NCBI GenBank assembly: GCA_947631455.1
Contig: CANRLH010000006.1
Location: 1 to 64,000, forward strand
Length of the DNA: 64,000 nt
Direction: 5' to 3'
DNA from: an uncultured Clostridia bacterium
GTDB lineage: Bacteria; Bacillota; Clostridia; Oscillospirales; Ruminococcaceae
In this document: positions 43,908 to 51,009 of the stretch, piece by piece
Layout of the letters: each line of letters begins with the position of its first letter
Position numbering within the stretch: position 1 is the first letter of the stretch
Position numbers and translations under genes: made by a program
The notes under the pieces: generated by a model
What the model was told of the DNA's origin: nothing
The model's input: the letters and a program-made list of their open reading frames with translations, nothing else
The model's database searches: none

Positions 43908-44216
43908 ATGTTTAAAGATTTGCTACCAATCGGAACTGTTGTAACCTTACAGGGTGGGGTCAGAAAGATTATGATTATCGGCGTAAAGACAACGATGAAG
44001 GATAATCCTGAGGTTATTTACGATTACATAGGCGTCTTATATCCTGAAGGTTTTTTAGGAGATGAAGGAAATTTTATGTTTAATCATTCTGATATTAACG
44101 ACATAATCTTCAGAGGATATAACAACCCCGAACGGGAAAATTTCCTTAACTATCTGGATCAATCATATACGGAGGATGGACAACCAAAGGAAGAACAGAT
44201 TTCCGTTGACGAATAG
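43908..44216 (+). CDS. DUF4176 protein of T7SS loci
   Basis: A 102-residue acidic protein. The start LLPIGTVVTLQGGVRKIMIIG, then YDYIGVLYPEGFLGD and FNHSDINDIIFRGY are the pattern of DUF4176. That family occurs beside LXG-type substrates; it has been suggested to be an accessory or immunity factor, but this is not settled. AAAGGAGAG precedes the ATG. It closes the T7SS-like cargo. Confidence 0.78.
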   Translation: MFKDLLPIGTVVTLQGGVRKIMIIGVKTTMKDNPEVIYDYIGVLYPEGFLGDEGNFMFNHSDINDIIFRGYNNPERENFLNYLDQSYTEDGQPKEEQISVDE

Positions 44217-44361
44217 TTCAAAGGGATACTAATAAGCTACGGCACCCTTTATATTATTGAAGTCGATTTTTTAGCAAAAAAGCTATTATCAAACTGATGA
44301 TTCATCGCTTCCTAAGCCTTTAGAAGCGACCGATTTTATTGAAGATAAGCCGTTAAAACAA

Positions 44362-44408
44362 CTCCACCGAAACACACTTTGTGTGCAGAGACGGTGGAGC
44401 TGTTTTTA
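44362..44408. terminator. Bidirectional terminator ending the T7SS-like cargo
   Basis: Arms CTCCACCG (44362-44369) and CGGTGGAG (44392-44399), with CACAC/GTGTG in the loop region, followed by CTGTTTTTATTTTTT. It separates the cargo from the convergent RhuM gene. The stretch 44217-44361 shows nothing else that I can interpret. Confidence 0.85.
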
Positions 44409-45467
44409 TTTTTTGCCTTTAATGTTCTTTGCCCGTTCTTCAAGCTCTAGCAAATACCTGTCAAAATCAGACATAAAGAGCCTGTCCTGAATGATACGGT
44501 ATTTTTCAAATTCCGTCTCGGCGTGGAGCTTGGCTTGCTCGGCGCTGATTTTACCGGCTCCGGTTAAAATCTCCGTGCCGTTAAATTCGAGAAATCCGTC
44601 AAGGCGTTTTGCCCAATCTTCCATACTCATTGGAATATGGCGCTCCGCCTGTAATTCAGCGTAATCAAGATAGAGTGAAACAATCCTTTCCAAAAAAGAC
44701 AGTTCGCTTTCCGTCAGATAGTTCTTGGCTATTGACACATCGCTCTTAACGATTTTACCGTCCGGCGCATTTTCCCAAGAGGTAAGGCCCATATGTTCTT
44801 TCCCAGCGTCGGCTCTTTCTACAATGAGTTCAGCTGCCGTATGTCTGTGTGTGGCGTAGTGCAGCTTGTTTTGAACGGTTTGAAAAAAGAGTTTGGTGGT
44901 GCTTGCATCCTTGTCGTAGTCAAATGCCGTAGCGTATAAGTCCGTGACCTTCTGATAGAATTTACGCTCGGAAAGACGGATTTCACGGATATTCTCTAAC
45001 TGGCGGTCAAAATATTCGTCAGTGAACAGAGTGCCTTTTTTCAGGCGTTCTACATCCATTGTCCAACCTTGTATCGTATAATCCTTGACAATCTGCCCCG
45101 CCCATTTGCGGAACTGCACAGCACGTTCATTGTTGACCTTAAAACCGACAGCGATAATCATTTGCAGATTATAATGGATTACATCTCGGCTGACTTGTCT
45201 TGAACCTTCGTCCTGAACTATTCGGAATTTCCGAATAGTTGAAGCTTCGGTCAATTCGCCGTCATCATATATTCTTTTGATATGTTCATTGATGGTGGAA
45301 ATCCCAACATCATATAAGACAGCCATCATCTTTTGCGTCAGCCAAATATTTTCATTTTCATATCGCATTTCAACGCTACTTTCCTCGCCGCCAACAGAGG
45401 CAACATAGGTCAGATACTCAGCAGCACTTGAACGGATTGTTATTTCGTTCTTCTTCTTTTTCGGCAT
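44406..45467 (-). CDS. rhuM: RhuM family protein
   Basis: A 353-residue protein. The N-terminal domain with VEMRYENENIWLTQKMMAVLYDVGISTINEHI, VIHYNLQMIIAVGFKVNNERAVQFRKWA is the RhuM signature, named after a Salmonella SPI-3 gene. A conserved C-terminal helical region follows (YRIIQDRLFMSDFDRYL). Such proteins are frequent on mobile elements and often stand near restriction or defence genes; the biochemical role is unknown. It is the last gene of the XRE-ImmA-RhuM operon, 15 bases after immA. Confidence 0.88.
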   Translation of the reverse strand: MPKKKKNEITIRSSAAEYLTYVASVGGEESSVEMRYENENIWLTQKMMAVLYDVGISTINEHIKRIYDDGELTEASTIRKFRIVQDEGSRQVSRDVIHYNLQMIIAVGFKVNNERAVQFRKWAGQIVKDYTIQGWTMDVERLKKGTLFTDEYFDRQLENIREIRLSERKFYQKVTDLYATAFDYDKDASTTKLFFQTVQNKLHYATHRHTAAELIVERADAGKEHMGLTSWENAPDGKIVKSDVSIAKNYLTESELSFLERIVSLYLDYAELQAERHIPMSMEDWAKRLDGFLEFNGTEILTGAGKISAEQAKLHAETEFEKYRIIQDRLFMSDFDRYLLELEERAKNIKGKK

Positions 45468-45482
45468 AGGTGGTTCCTTCCT

Positions 45483-46007
45483 TTATGCTTTTATATTCTT
45501 AAAGAAATCGCTTTTCGGCTCAAACGGAACCCGAATGTGATAACCGAGTCTGCTCAATTCTTGTAGCTTTATCAGCATAAGATTGATTTCAGAGTTCATC
45601 GCCTTTGCGAGCTGCACTACATCGTATCCCTCACGGGCATATTCGAGGCATTCATCGGTATCAATCAGAACGTGTGCTGCAAAGGCATTGGCTTCGTATT
45701 CCGTGGAGCTTTGCATTCTGAAAAGCTCAAACTCTTTCATACCGTTGCCTTTGGCAAGTTCTCTATGGTAAACATCGTGACCGAGTTCGTGTCCGGCTAC
45801 CATCTGCGTAAGGTATTCGTCCATTCTGTTGTTGAGAAACATTGCACGGTGTTTCCAACGGTACACATACATTCCGAGAAGGTTATTGAAACAATCGACC
45901 GGAACAACCTCAACACCGGACGTTTCCGCTAATTTAATTGTATCTCTCGTTCCGTTCAGTTGAACGAGGCTATTTGCCTTTCTGTATATTCCAACAGAGT
46001 CAATCAT
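45483..46007 (-). CDS. immA: ImmA/IrrE-type metallopeptidase (anti-repressor)
   Basis: A 174-residue zinc peptidase with HELGH in MVAGHELGHDVYHREL near residue 70 and the third ligand region STEYEANAFAAHVLI near 108-122. ImmA of ICEBs1 cleaves its partner repressor ImmR after DNA damage. The gene lies directly after an XRE gene on the same strand, which is the ImmR-ImmA arrangement. A hairpin (CAGGGC ... GCCCTG) and AAAGGGGGTG precede the start on the message. Confidence 0.87.
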   Translation of the reverse strand: MIDSVGIYRKANSLVQLNGTRDTIKLAETSGVEVVPVDCFNNLLGMYVYRWKHRAMFLNNRMDEYLTQMVAGHELGHDVYHRELAKGNGMKEFELFRMQSSTEYEANAFAAHVLIDTDECLEYAREGYDVVQLAKAMNSEINLMLIKLQELSRLGYHIRVPFEPKSDFFKNIKA

Positions 46008-46088
46008 TTCATTTACACCCCCTTTTTTTCAGGGCGTTCTTATGCCCTGATACAAAGTATAGCAAAGTATTTGTCCCATAAAAAGGAC

Positions 46089-46493
46089 TTACTTCCTATA
46101 CTTTTTGGGGGTGTATTTTTTATTGTCCTCTTTGGCTTTCCAGTATAAGTCCTGCAAAGCCTTCATCACACCGTCAATATCTTCTTCGCTCATCTCGCCG
46201 CCGGCAAACATACCGCCCATCTGCTCAACAAGCTCCATAGCCTGCTTCTTGCCACGATACCCATATTTCTGTTGAGCTACTTCAACAAAATCATCGTTCT
46301 CGTTATGTAGATGGTCGGGGTCAACACCGAGTATCTCCGCAAGCGTCTTATATACTTCTCTATTCTGCGGATAAGTCTTTCCGCTTTCATAGTTGCTGAT
46401 TGTGTTGACGCCTAATCCGGCAAGCTTTGCAAGTTCAGCCTGTGAGAGCCTTTTTTCAGTTCTGTATTTGCGAAGCTTCTCTCCGAATGTCAT
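46089..46493 (-). CDS. immR: ImmR-like XRE repressor
   Basis: A 134-residue repressor with its helix-turn-helix at residues 5-60 (GEKLRKYRTEKRLSQAELAK, LGVNTISNYESGKTYPQNRE) and a helical C-terminal part rich in Glu and Lys. It is followed by the metallopeptidase gene. It very likely binds the four CAAACGGTTTG-like operators in the divergent promoter region, and so represses both its own operon and the Y-family polymerase operon. AAAGGGGGA serves as ribosome site. Confidence 0.85.
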   Translation of the reverse strand: MTFGEKLRKYRTEKRLSQAELAKLAGLGVNTISNYESGKTYPQNREVYKTLAEILGVDPDHLHNENDDFVEVAQQKYGYRGKKQAMELVEQMGGMFAGGEMSEEDIDGVMKALQDLYWKAKEDNKKYTPKKYRK

Positions 46494-46518
46494 ATCGTTA
46501 TCCCCCTTTTGGAATTGT

Positions 46519-46629
46519 CACAAACAGTTTGGGAAATTTTCTGCACTAACCTCTTGACATTCACAAACGGTTTGTGTATAATAAGAACTACCCAATCGGT
46601 TTGTGATTACATTATAAAACGGTTTGGGA
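46519..46629. promoter_or_regulatory. Four-operator promoter of the polymerase operon
   Basis: A perfect promoter, TTGACA (46554-46559), 17-base spacer and TATAAT (46577-46582). Its spacer contains the full palindrome CACAAACGGTTTGTG (46562-46576). Three more copies are CACAAACAGTTTGGG (46519-46533), CCCAATCGGTTTGTG (46591-46605) and TAAAACGGTTTGGGA (46615-46629). This is a textbook repressor array; no LexA-type box is seen. Confidence 0.88.
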
Positions 46630-46653
46630 AGTTTGTCAAGGGGGTCAAGAGAA

Positions 46654-47889
46654 TTGTTGCGAAATATTTTACATTGCGATATGAACAACTTCTACGCAAG
46701 TGTCGAGTGTATGCTTGACCCTGCCCTGAGAGAATATCCGGTTGCTGTTTGCGGCTCAGTGGAAGAAAGACACGGCATTGTCCTCGCCAAGAACTACAAA
46801 GCAAAAGCCTTTAATGTGCAGACCGGCGACGCAGTATGGCAGGCGAAGCAGAAGTGCAAAGACCTTGTTACTGTTCCGCCTCATTTTGAGGAATACATCA
46901 AATACTCAAAGCTTGCCCGCAGCGTCTATGAACGATATACAGACCAAGTGGAACCGTATGGAATGGACGAGTGTTGGTTGGATATTTCCGGCACAAGCGG
47001 GATTTTCGGATCGCCTGAAAAAGTTGCCAATGAAATCCGTAAGACGATTAAGTTTGAACTGGGTCTGACTATCTCCGTGGGTGTTTCATTCAATAAGATA
47101 TTCGCCAAGCTTGGCTCGGATATGAAAAAGCCGGACGCTGTTACGGTGATTGAAAAGGACACCTTCAAGGATAAAATATGGAGACTCCCTGCTTCCGACT
47201 TGCTCGGCGTAGGTCGTGCAACGAGGAAAGTTTTAGATAGATATGCCATCAGGACAATCGGTGATTTAGCCAATACCGACCCCGACCTGTTAAAGCGATG
47301 GCTTGGAAAGAACGGGGTTGCTCTTTGGCAATTCGCCAACGGCTTGGACTGCTCCGCCGTTGCAAAGACCGACTTCGTTTCGCCGGTTAAAAGCGTAGGT
47401 CACGGTATCACGACAGTTGCCGATTTAGAGAATGGCGAGCAGGTGTGGCCCGTCATTCTCGAATTAACCCAAGACATCGGGCATAAGCTTCGAGTCCACG
47501 GATTAAGCGCCGAGGGAGTGGCGTTGCATATCCGAGACAACACACTCTATTCAAAGCAATGGCAGACGAAGATTGATTATCCCACGCAATCTCCGATGAT
47601 TATTGCGAAAACGGCGTACAGACTGTTTGAGCAAAAGTACCCGTGGCAAAATCACATCCGTTCCGTGACCGTACAGGCTATCAATCTTGTCCCACAGGAT
47701 ACGCCCCGACAGATTGGTTTGTTTATGGATTGCGAGAAGATGGATAAGCTTGAAAAATTGGATAGATGTGTTGAGGCAATTCGTCAGCGTTTCGGGAAGA
47801 ACAGTATCAGGAACGGGGTTCTTTGTCAGAACCTTAAAATGCCGCCCGAAAAAGCTGAAATCACTATACCGACCGGTATGGTTGGGTAA
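46654..47889 (+). CDS. dinB: Y-family DNA polymerase (DinB/UmuC type)
   Basis: A 411-residue translesion DNA polymerase. Catalytic acidic motifs are visible: HCDMNNFYASVE at the N-terminus and YGMDECWLDIS near 105, and the little-finger part ends with PPEKAEITIP. It extends damaged templates with low fidelity. The start is probably TTG at 46654 or 46657, behind AAGGGGGT; no ATG lies upstream of the catalytic Asp. Expression appears to depend on the ImmR-like repressor, so it should rise on DNA damage. Confidence 0.87.
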   Translation: MLRNILHCDMNNFYASVECMLDPALREYPVAVCGSVEERHGIVLAKNYKAKAFNVQTGDAVWQAKQKCKDLVTVPPHFEEYIKYSKLARSVYERYTDQVEPYGMDECWLDISGTSGIFGSPEKVANEIRKTIKFELGLTISVGVSFNKIFAKLGSDMKKPDAVTVIEKDTFKDKIWRLPASDLLGVGRATRKVLDRYAIRTIGDLANTDPDLLKRWLGKNGVALWQFANGLDCSAVAKTDFVSPVKSVGHGITTVADLENGEQVWPVILELTQDIGHKLRVHGLSAEGVALHIRDNTLYSKQWQTKIDYPTQSPMIIAKTAYRLFEQKYPWQNHIRSVTVQAINLVPQDTPRQIGLFMDCEKMDKLEKLDRCVEAIRQRFGKNSIRNGVLCQNLKMPPEKAEITIPTGMVG

Positions 47890-47901
47890 GGAGGGTTTTA
47901 A

Positions 47902-48156
47902 GTGGAAACGAAAAGAAGAAAAGTTTACGTTGAGGTCGAGGTGACACACAGGACGGACGGCACTGCGAGACCGAATTTAATAAGATTTGAAAATGGTGAA
48001 AGGTATGAGGTTGACCGTGTAATACAACGGTGCCGTGCAGCTTCCACGAAGGTGGGCGGAACGGGTATTCGCTATACGGTTCAGATTTGCGGTCATCCGA
48101 CATTCCTGTTCGATGAGGAAAACGGCAAGTGGTTTGTCGAAGCGAAAACGGATTAA
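47902..48156 (+). CDS. Small YolD-like companion of the polymerase
   Basis: An 84-residue beta-rich protein starting at GTG behind an excellent AAGGAGGG site: VETKRRKVYVEVEV, then LIRFENGERYEVDRVI and YTVQICGHPTFLFDEENGKWFVE. Small proteins of this sort accompany UmuC-type genes on Firmicute mobile elements; YolD is the named analogue, but I cannot confirm homology. Second gene of the damage-inducible operon. Confidence 0.6.
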   Translation: METKRRKVYVEVEVTHRTDGTARPNLIRFENGERYEVDRVIQRCRAASTKVGGTGIRYTVQICGHPTFLFDEENGKWFVEAKTD

Positions 48157-48170
48157 AGGGGGTCGCATAA

Positions 48171-48890
48171 TTGAAGCACTTATCACGCTTGGATATTGAA
48201 GCGATTGCGGAAAAGTACATCACCGCATATATGGAACTGCCCGAAGTGCAGGATATGCCGGTTTATCGAATAGAGCCGGAGTTGTTCTTGGAAAGAGTGC
48301 TTGGGTTGAAAATAGATTACGCTCATCTTTCCTACGACGGCTCGCTCTTGGGAATGACATCGTTTGTCGAGGTTATGGTTGATGTAATGACCGCCGACTT
48401 TGAGGAAGAACATATCCTTTTGGACGGCAGCACGGTATTGGTAGAGTCAGACCTGAAAGACGACAACAAGCGGAAAGGCAGGAGAAACTTTACTCTTATG
48501 CACGAAGGCAGTCATCAGATTTTCAAAAGGTTGTTTCCCGATGAGTACGGTACAGCCAAAGGCAGGGGCGCACCTGTTCGCTGCTATAAAGTCAGCAGCG
48601 AAAACAGCGGACGCATAAAAGATTGGGAGGAATGGCAGGCAAACGCTCTTGCTTCCGCCATGCTGCTTCCTGCTAACCTTATTTCAAAAGGAATGTATCT
48701 GTTTGGTCTCGGAGAGAAAATCGACTGCCTTAACAAGATATACCGACCGCAGGAATATGAGAGGTTCTCGGCGTTGGCAGACTTTTTAGGCTCGTCCAGG
48801 AAGGCTCTCGCTATTCGTATGAAGCAGCTCGGCTTGGTCAAGAAAGAGTATCTCGATAATCCGTTCGATATGATTACGATTTACAAATGA
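48171..48890 (+). CDS. ImmA/IrrE-like metallopeptidase domain protein
   Basis: A 239-residue protein with a zinc motif HEGSH in NFTLMHEGSHQIFKRL near 107-111 and a downstream WQANALASAMLLPANL near 155, the COG2856 pattern. The C-terminal part is a winged-helix-like segment (SSRKALAIRMKQLGLV). TTG start, behind AAAGGGGGT. It is on the opposite strand to immA and belongs to the polymerase operon, so its target may be another regulator or the same ImmR-like repressor, giving feedback. Confidence 0.75.
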   Translation: MKHLSRLDIEAIAEKYITAYMELPEVQDMPVYRIEPELFLERVLGLKIDYAHLSYDGSLLGMTSFVEVMVDVMTADFEEEHILLDGSTVLVESDLKDDNKRKGRRNFTLMHEGSHQIFKRLFPDEYGTAKGRGAPVRCYKVSSENSGRIKDWEEWQANALASAMLLPANLISKGMYLFGLGEKIDCLNKIYRPQEYERFSALADFLGSSRKALAIRMKQLGLVKKEYLDNPFDMITIYK

Positions 48891-48894
48891 GGCG

Positions 48895-49137
48895 ATGAAA
48901 ATGGCTAAGTTCAATATACGAGAGCAAGACCCGCAGAAATACAGTGCTGTCAAGGCTGAACAGGACAAGCTGAGCGCCATCTGCGGTGTTCAGATGAAAA
49001 TAGCGAGGATTTGTCCGTACTGCGGGCATACGGTTTCCATCGTCTATAAGGGAAACCATTCCTACACACAGGAAAAATGCAGCAAATGCGGCGAGACAGT
49101 CACATTCCCGCCGATTTCATTCAGGCGCAGCAAGTAG
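48895..49137 (+). CDS. Small zinc-ribbon protein
   Basis: An 80-residue protein with two CxxC pairs, CPYCGH near 40 and CSKCGE near 62, forming a zinc ribbon. The start overlaps nothing but follows the previous stop by four bases (GAGGCGATG). It is the last gene of the polymerase operon. Function unknown; zinc ribbons of this size often bind nucleic acid. Confidence 0.65.
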   Translation: MKMAKFNIREQDPQKYSAVKAEQDKLSAICGVQMKIARICPYCGHTVSIVYKGNHSYTQEKCSKCGETVTFPPISFRRSK

Positions 49138-49184
49138 CCTGAGCGTTCTACAACTGAATAATCAATAAAAGCAAGCTTAGTGCT

Positions 49185-49347
49185 TTGGAGCCGCTTGGTG
49201 CGAGACTTCCTCAATGCCACTTGATTTTATAGACTACTTTATCCCAATGGGATAGGTCTATATTCTCGTGGCAGCAGTCCGCATCAAGTGGCTTTTATTC
49301 TATTCGCTCATCGGCTCCGAGAAAGGAAATCGATGAGCATTTTTTAT
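49185..49347 (+). ncRNA. Structured leader RNA with terminator/antiterminator pairings
   Basis: A nested set of pairings. GGAGCCG (49187-49193) pairs with CGGCTCC (49312-49318). Inside, GCCACTTGAT (49216-49225) pairs with ATCAAGTGGC (49283-49292). Inside that, ATAGAC (49229-49234) pairs with GTCTAT (49256-49261), enclosing TATCCC/GGGATA (49240-49245, 49249-49254). A terminator stem, GCTCATCG (49306-49313) with CGATGAGC (49331-49338) followed by TTTTTTATT, shares bases with the outermost pairing, so the two compete. This is the layout of an attenuator or riboswitch-like control RNA. It matches no class that I recognise. Confidence 0.65.
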
Positions 49348-49371
49348 TGGCAGAGCCAAATAGCGAGGTAT

Positions 49372-49435
49372 CCGTAATCTCCGAATTTTTGATTTCAACC
49401 CCACATCAAAAATTCAAATTTCAAGGAGATTACGG
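49372..49435 (+). promoter_or_regulatory. Hairpin that hides the ribosome site of the sigma-like gene
   Basis: CCGTAATCTCC (49372-49382) pairs with GGAGATTACGG (49425-49435), and GAATTTTTGAT (49383-49393) pairs with ATCAAAAATTC (49405-49415): 22 perfect base pairs with one nine-base bulge. The GGAG of the Shine-Dalgarno sequence is inside the stem, and the ATG follows two bases after it. Translation should need the stem to open. Confidence 0.8.
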
Positions 49436-49437
49436 AA

Positions 49438-50025
49438 ATGACAAAACAACTGAATATTACCGAACAGGAAGAACTGTTCTCAAGCGAGTGCAAACTCATC
49501 AACCTCAAATACGAGTATCAGGGATATAACGGCATGGAAAAATGGGCTATTGTCAGTGAACTGTCCGAAAAGGAACTGTTTGAGAAGTACCCCGATGTTA
49601 TCAGCCGGTACACACCTTTTGTGCTGCTCTCGGTCGAGCAGGGTGAAGTGATAGCCGAAGCCAAGCGGAACGACGATAAATACGAAAAGAGAAGTTTTCG
49701 TACCTTAGATGTTTACGGTTATGAAGATGACATTACAGAGAGCTTTCACAAGGAACTGATTACAGATTTTGAAGGACAGTTTGAACTTGAGGAAAAAGCA
49801 CGTTTGGAACGGGAGGCAGAGCAAAAGCGCACTTGCGATATTCTCAAAGTAAGGAAAGCTCTTTCTATGCTTCAGCCCATCCAAAGGCAACGTCTGTTGA
49901 AGTTCATACTTGAAGGAAAGTGTTACAGACAAATAGCTGCCGAGGAAGGCACTTATCACAGCTCAGTGAGCAAATCCATAGAAGCTGCGATAAAAAATTT
50001 CAAAAAATTTTTTGAAAACCTCTGA
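49438..50025 (+). CDS. Sigma-70 region-4-like regulator of the ICE
   Basis: A 195-residue protein. The last 60 residues (LSMLQPIQRQRLLKFILEGK, CYRQIAAEEGTYHSSVSKSIEAAIKNFKKF) are a sigma region 4-like helix-turn-helix. The N-terminal 130 residues lack a clear region 2, so it may act as a sigma-like activator rather than a full sigma factor. Similar proteins stand upstream of xis and int in Tn916- and Tn1549-type elements, where they control excision and transfer. Its ribosome site is inside a 22-base-pair hairpin, and a leader RNA precedes it, so expression looks tightly limited. Confidence 0.75.
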   Translation: MTKQLNITEQEELFSSECKLINLKYEYQGYNGMEKWAIVSELSEKELFEKYPDVISRYTPFVLLSVEQGEVIAEAKRNDDKYEKRSFRTLDVYGYEDDITESFHKELITDFEGQFELEEKARLEREAEQKRTCDILKVRKALSMLQPIQRQRLLKFILEGKCYRQIAAEEGTYHSSVSKSIEAAIKNFKKFFENL

Positions 50026-50129
50026 TTTTGGGTGTCCAAAACGCACCCCTTTGGCCAAATAAGTGAAGGGACTGTTTCAATTCCGGATACGGAACAACCT
50101 TTCAGAAACTATTTTAGAGAGGTTTTCAA
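50012..50129 (+). promoter_or_regulatory. Long-range pairing that covers the toxin ribosome site
   Basis: TTGAAAACCTCT (50012-50023), across the stop of the sigma-like gene, is the exact reverse complement of AGAGGTTTTCAA (50118-50129), which contains the Shine-Dalgarno of the MazF-like gene. Ribosomes finishing the upstream gene would open it, which gives translational coupling. A perfect 20-base palindrome, TTTCAAAAAATTTTTTGAAA (49998-50017), and a short GGGTG/CACCC hairpin lie in the same stretch. Confidence 0.65.
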
Positions 50130-50131
50130 AT

Positions 50132-50689
50132 ATGCAGAGAAAAGAAATTAAACGAGGCGACTTGTTTTACTATGATTTTGGTACAAGAGAGGGTTCTATC
50201 CAAAGTGGCGTCAGACCGGTATTAGTAGTGCAGGATGATGATTATAACCGTAACGCACCGACAATTATTGTTGCTTGCCTGACTGCGGTAATAAAGAAAA
50301 GATACCTGCCGTCTCATATCATTTTAGGCGAGGACTTTGGTCTCAAAAAGCCGTCTATGGTTCTCTTGGAACAAATACAGACGGTGAATAAAGAACACCT
50401 GAAGGACTACATCGGCTCTGTTGACGATGAGCATTTGTGGCGACAGATAAATGCTGCTCTGAAAAAGACGTTGGGATTATGGTTCTACAAAAAAGAAAAG
50501 GGCGGAGATGTTCGCTGTTTGTGTCCGAAATGCTTGAACGACTATATCCACGACCCGAACTATATCGTCAGGCGTGTTGATCCATTTGCCAAGAAAAAAG
50601 ACAAGTGCGATAAGTGCGGCAACAGCGGTTGGGATTATATCCTCTATGACAGGCGCAATCCCTCTGAGGAAGGAGGGGTGCAGCGATGA
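50132..50689 (+). CDS. MazF/PemK-type toxin with C-terminal zinc ribbon
   Basis: A 185-residue protein. Residues 1-120 are the PemK/MazF fold: IKRGDLFYYDFGTREGS, SGVRPVLVVQDDDYNRNAPTIIVACLT, LPSHIIL, SMVLLEQIQTVNKEHL. This family cleaves mRNA. Residues 130-180 add a zinc ribbon, with CLCPKC and CDKCGNSG, unusual for MazF. No antitoxin-like gene lies directly upstream, where MazE would be expected. It overlaps the first excisionase-like gene by four bases, so its role may be regulation of the excision operon rather than a plain toxin-antitoxin pair. Confidence 0.78.
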   Translation: MQRKEIKRGDLFYYDFGTREGSIQSGVRPVLVVQDDDYNRNAPTIIVACLTAVIKKRYLPSHIILGEDFGLKKPSMVLLEQIQTVNKEHLKDYIGSVDDEHLWRQINAALKKTLGLWFYKKEKGGDVRCLCPKCLNDYIHDPNYIVRRVDPFAKKKDKCDKCGNSGWDYILYDRRNPSEEGGVQR

Positions 50690-50913
50690 GCCTTAGTGCG
50701 AATAATGCGAAAGCCCCAAAATTCGATATTCCTGTATGGCACAAACTTAATCTTACTATTGATGAAGCGGCTGCTTATTCCAACATCGGTATTCATAAGC
50801 TGTACGATATGACTGAACGGGAGGATTGCCCTTTCGTACTGTGGATAGGTTCACGACGATTGATAAAGAGAAAGGTCTTTGACGAGTATATAGCGAAGAT
50901 GTACTCGGTATAA
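50686..50913 (+). CDS. xis: Excisionase-like protein 1
   Basis: A 75-residue winged-helix protein of the Tn916 Xis type: LNLTIDEAAAYSNIGIHKLY, then CPFVLWIGSRRLIKRKVFDEY. Excisionases bind the element ends and direct the integrase toward excision. It overlaps the MazF-like stop by four bases. About 70% identical by eye to the second copy, which follows after a strong hairpin. Confidence 0.82.
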   Translation: MSLSANNAKAPKFDIPVWHKLNLTIDEAAAYSNIGIHKLYDMTEREDCPFVLWIGSRRLIKRKVFDEYIAKMYSV

Positions 50914-50927
50914 GCGGAAAGTCAAAT

Positions 50928-50964
50928 GTGCGATGAGCCAATTCGCATAATTGGCTTGTCGCAC
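50928..50964 (+). terminator. Strong hairpin between excisionase-like genes 1 and 2
   Basis: GTGCGA (50928-50933) plus AGCCAATT (50936-50943) pair with AATTGGCT (50949-50956) plus TCGCAC (50959-50964); the only interruption is a symmetric TG/TG internal loop. GATTTT follows. It probably reduces transcription into the next genes. Confidence 0.65.
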
Positions 50965-51009
50965 GATTTTCGCTATCATAGCACCACCAAGTAAAGGGAG
51001 GTGCGGTAG

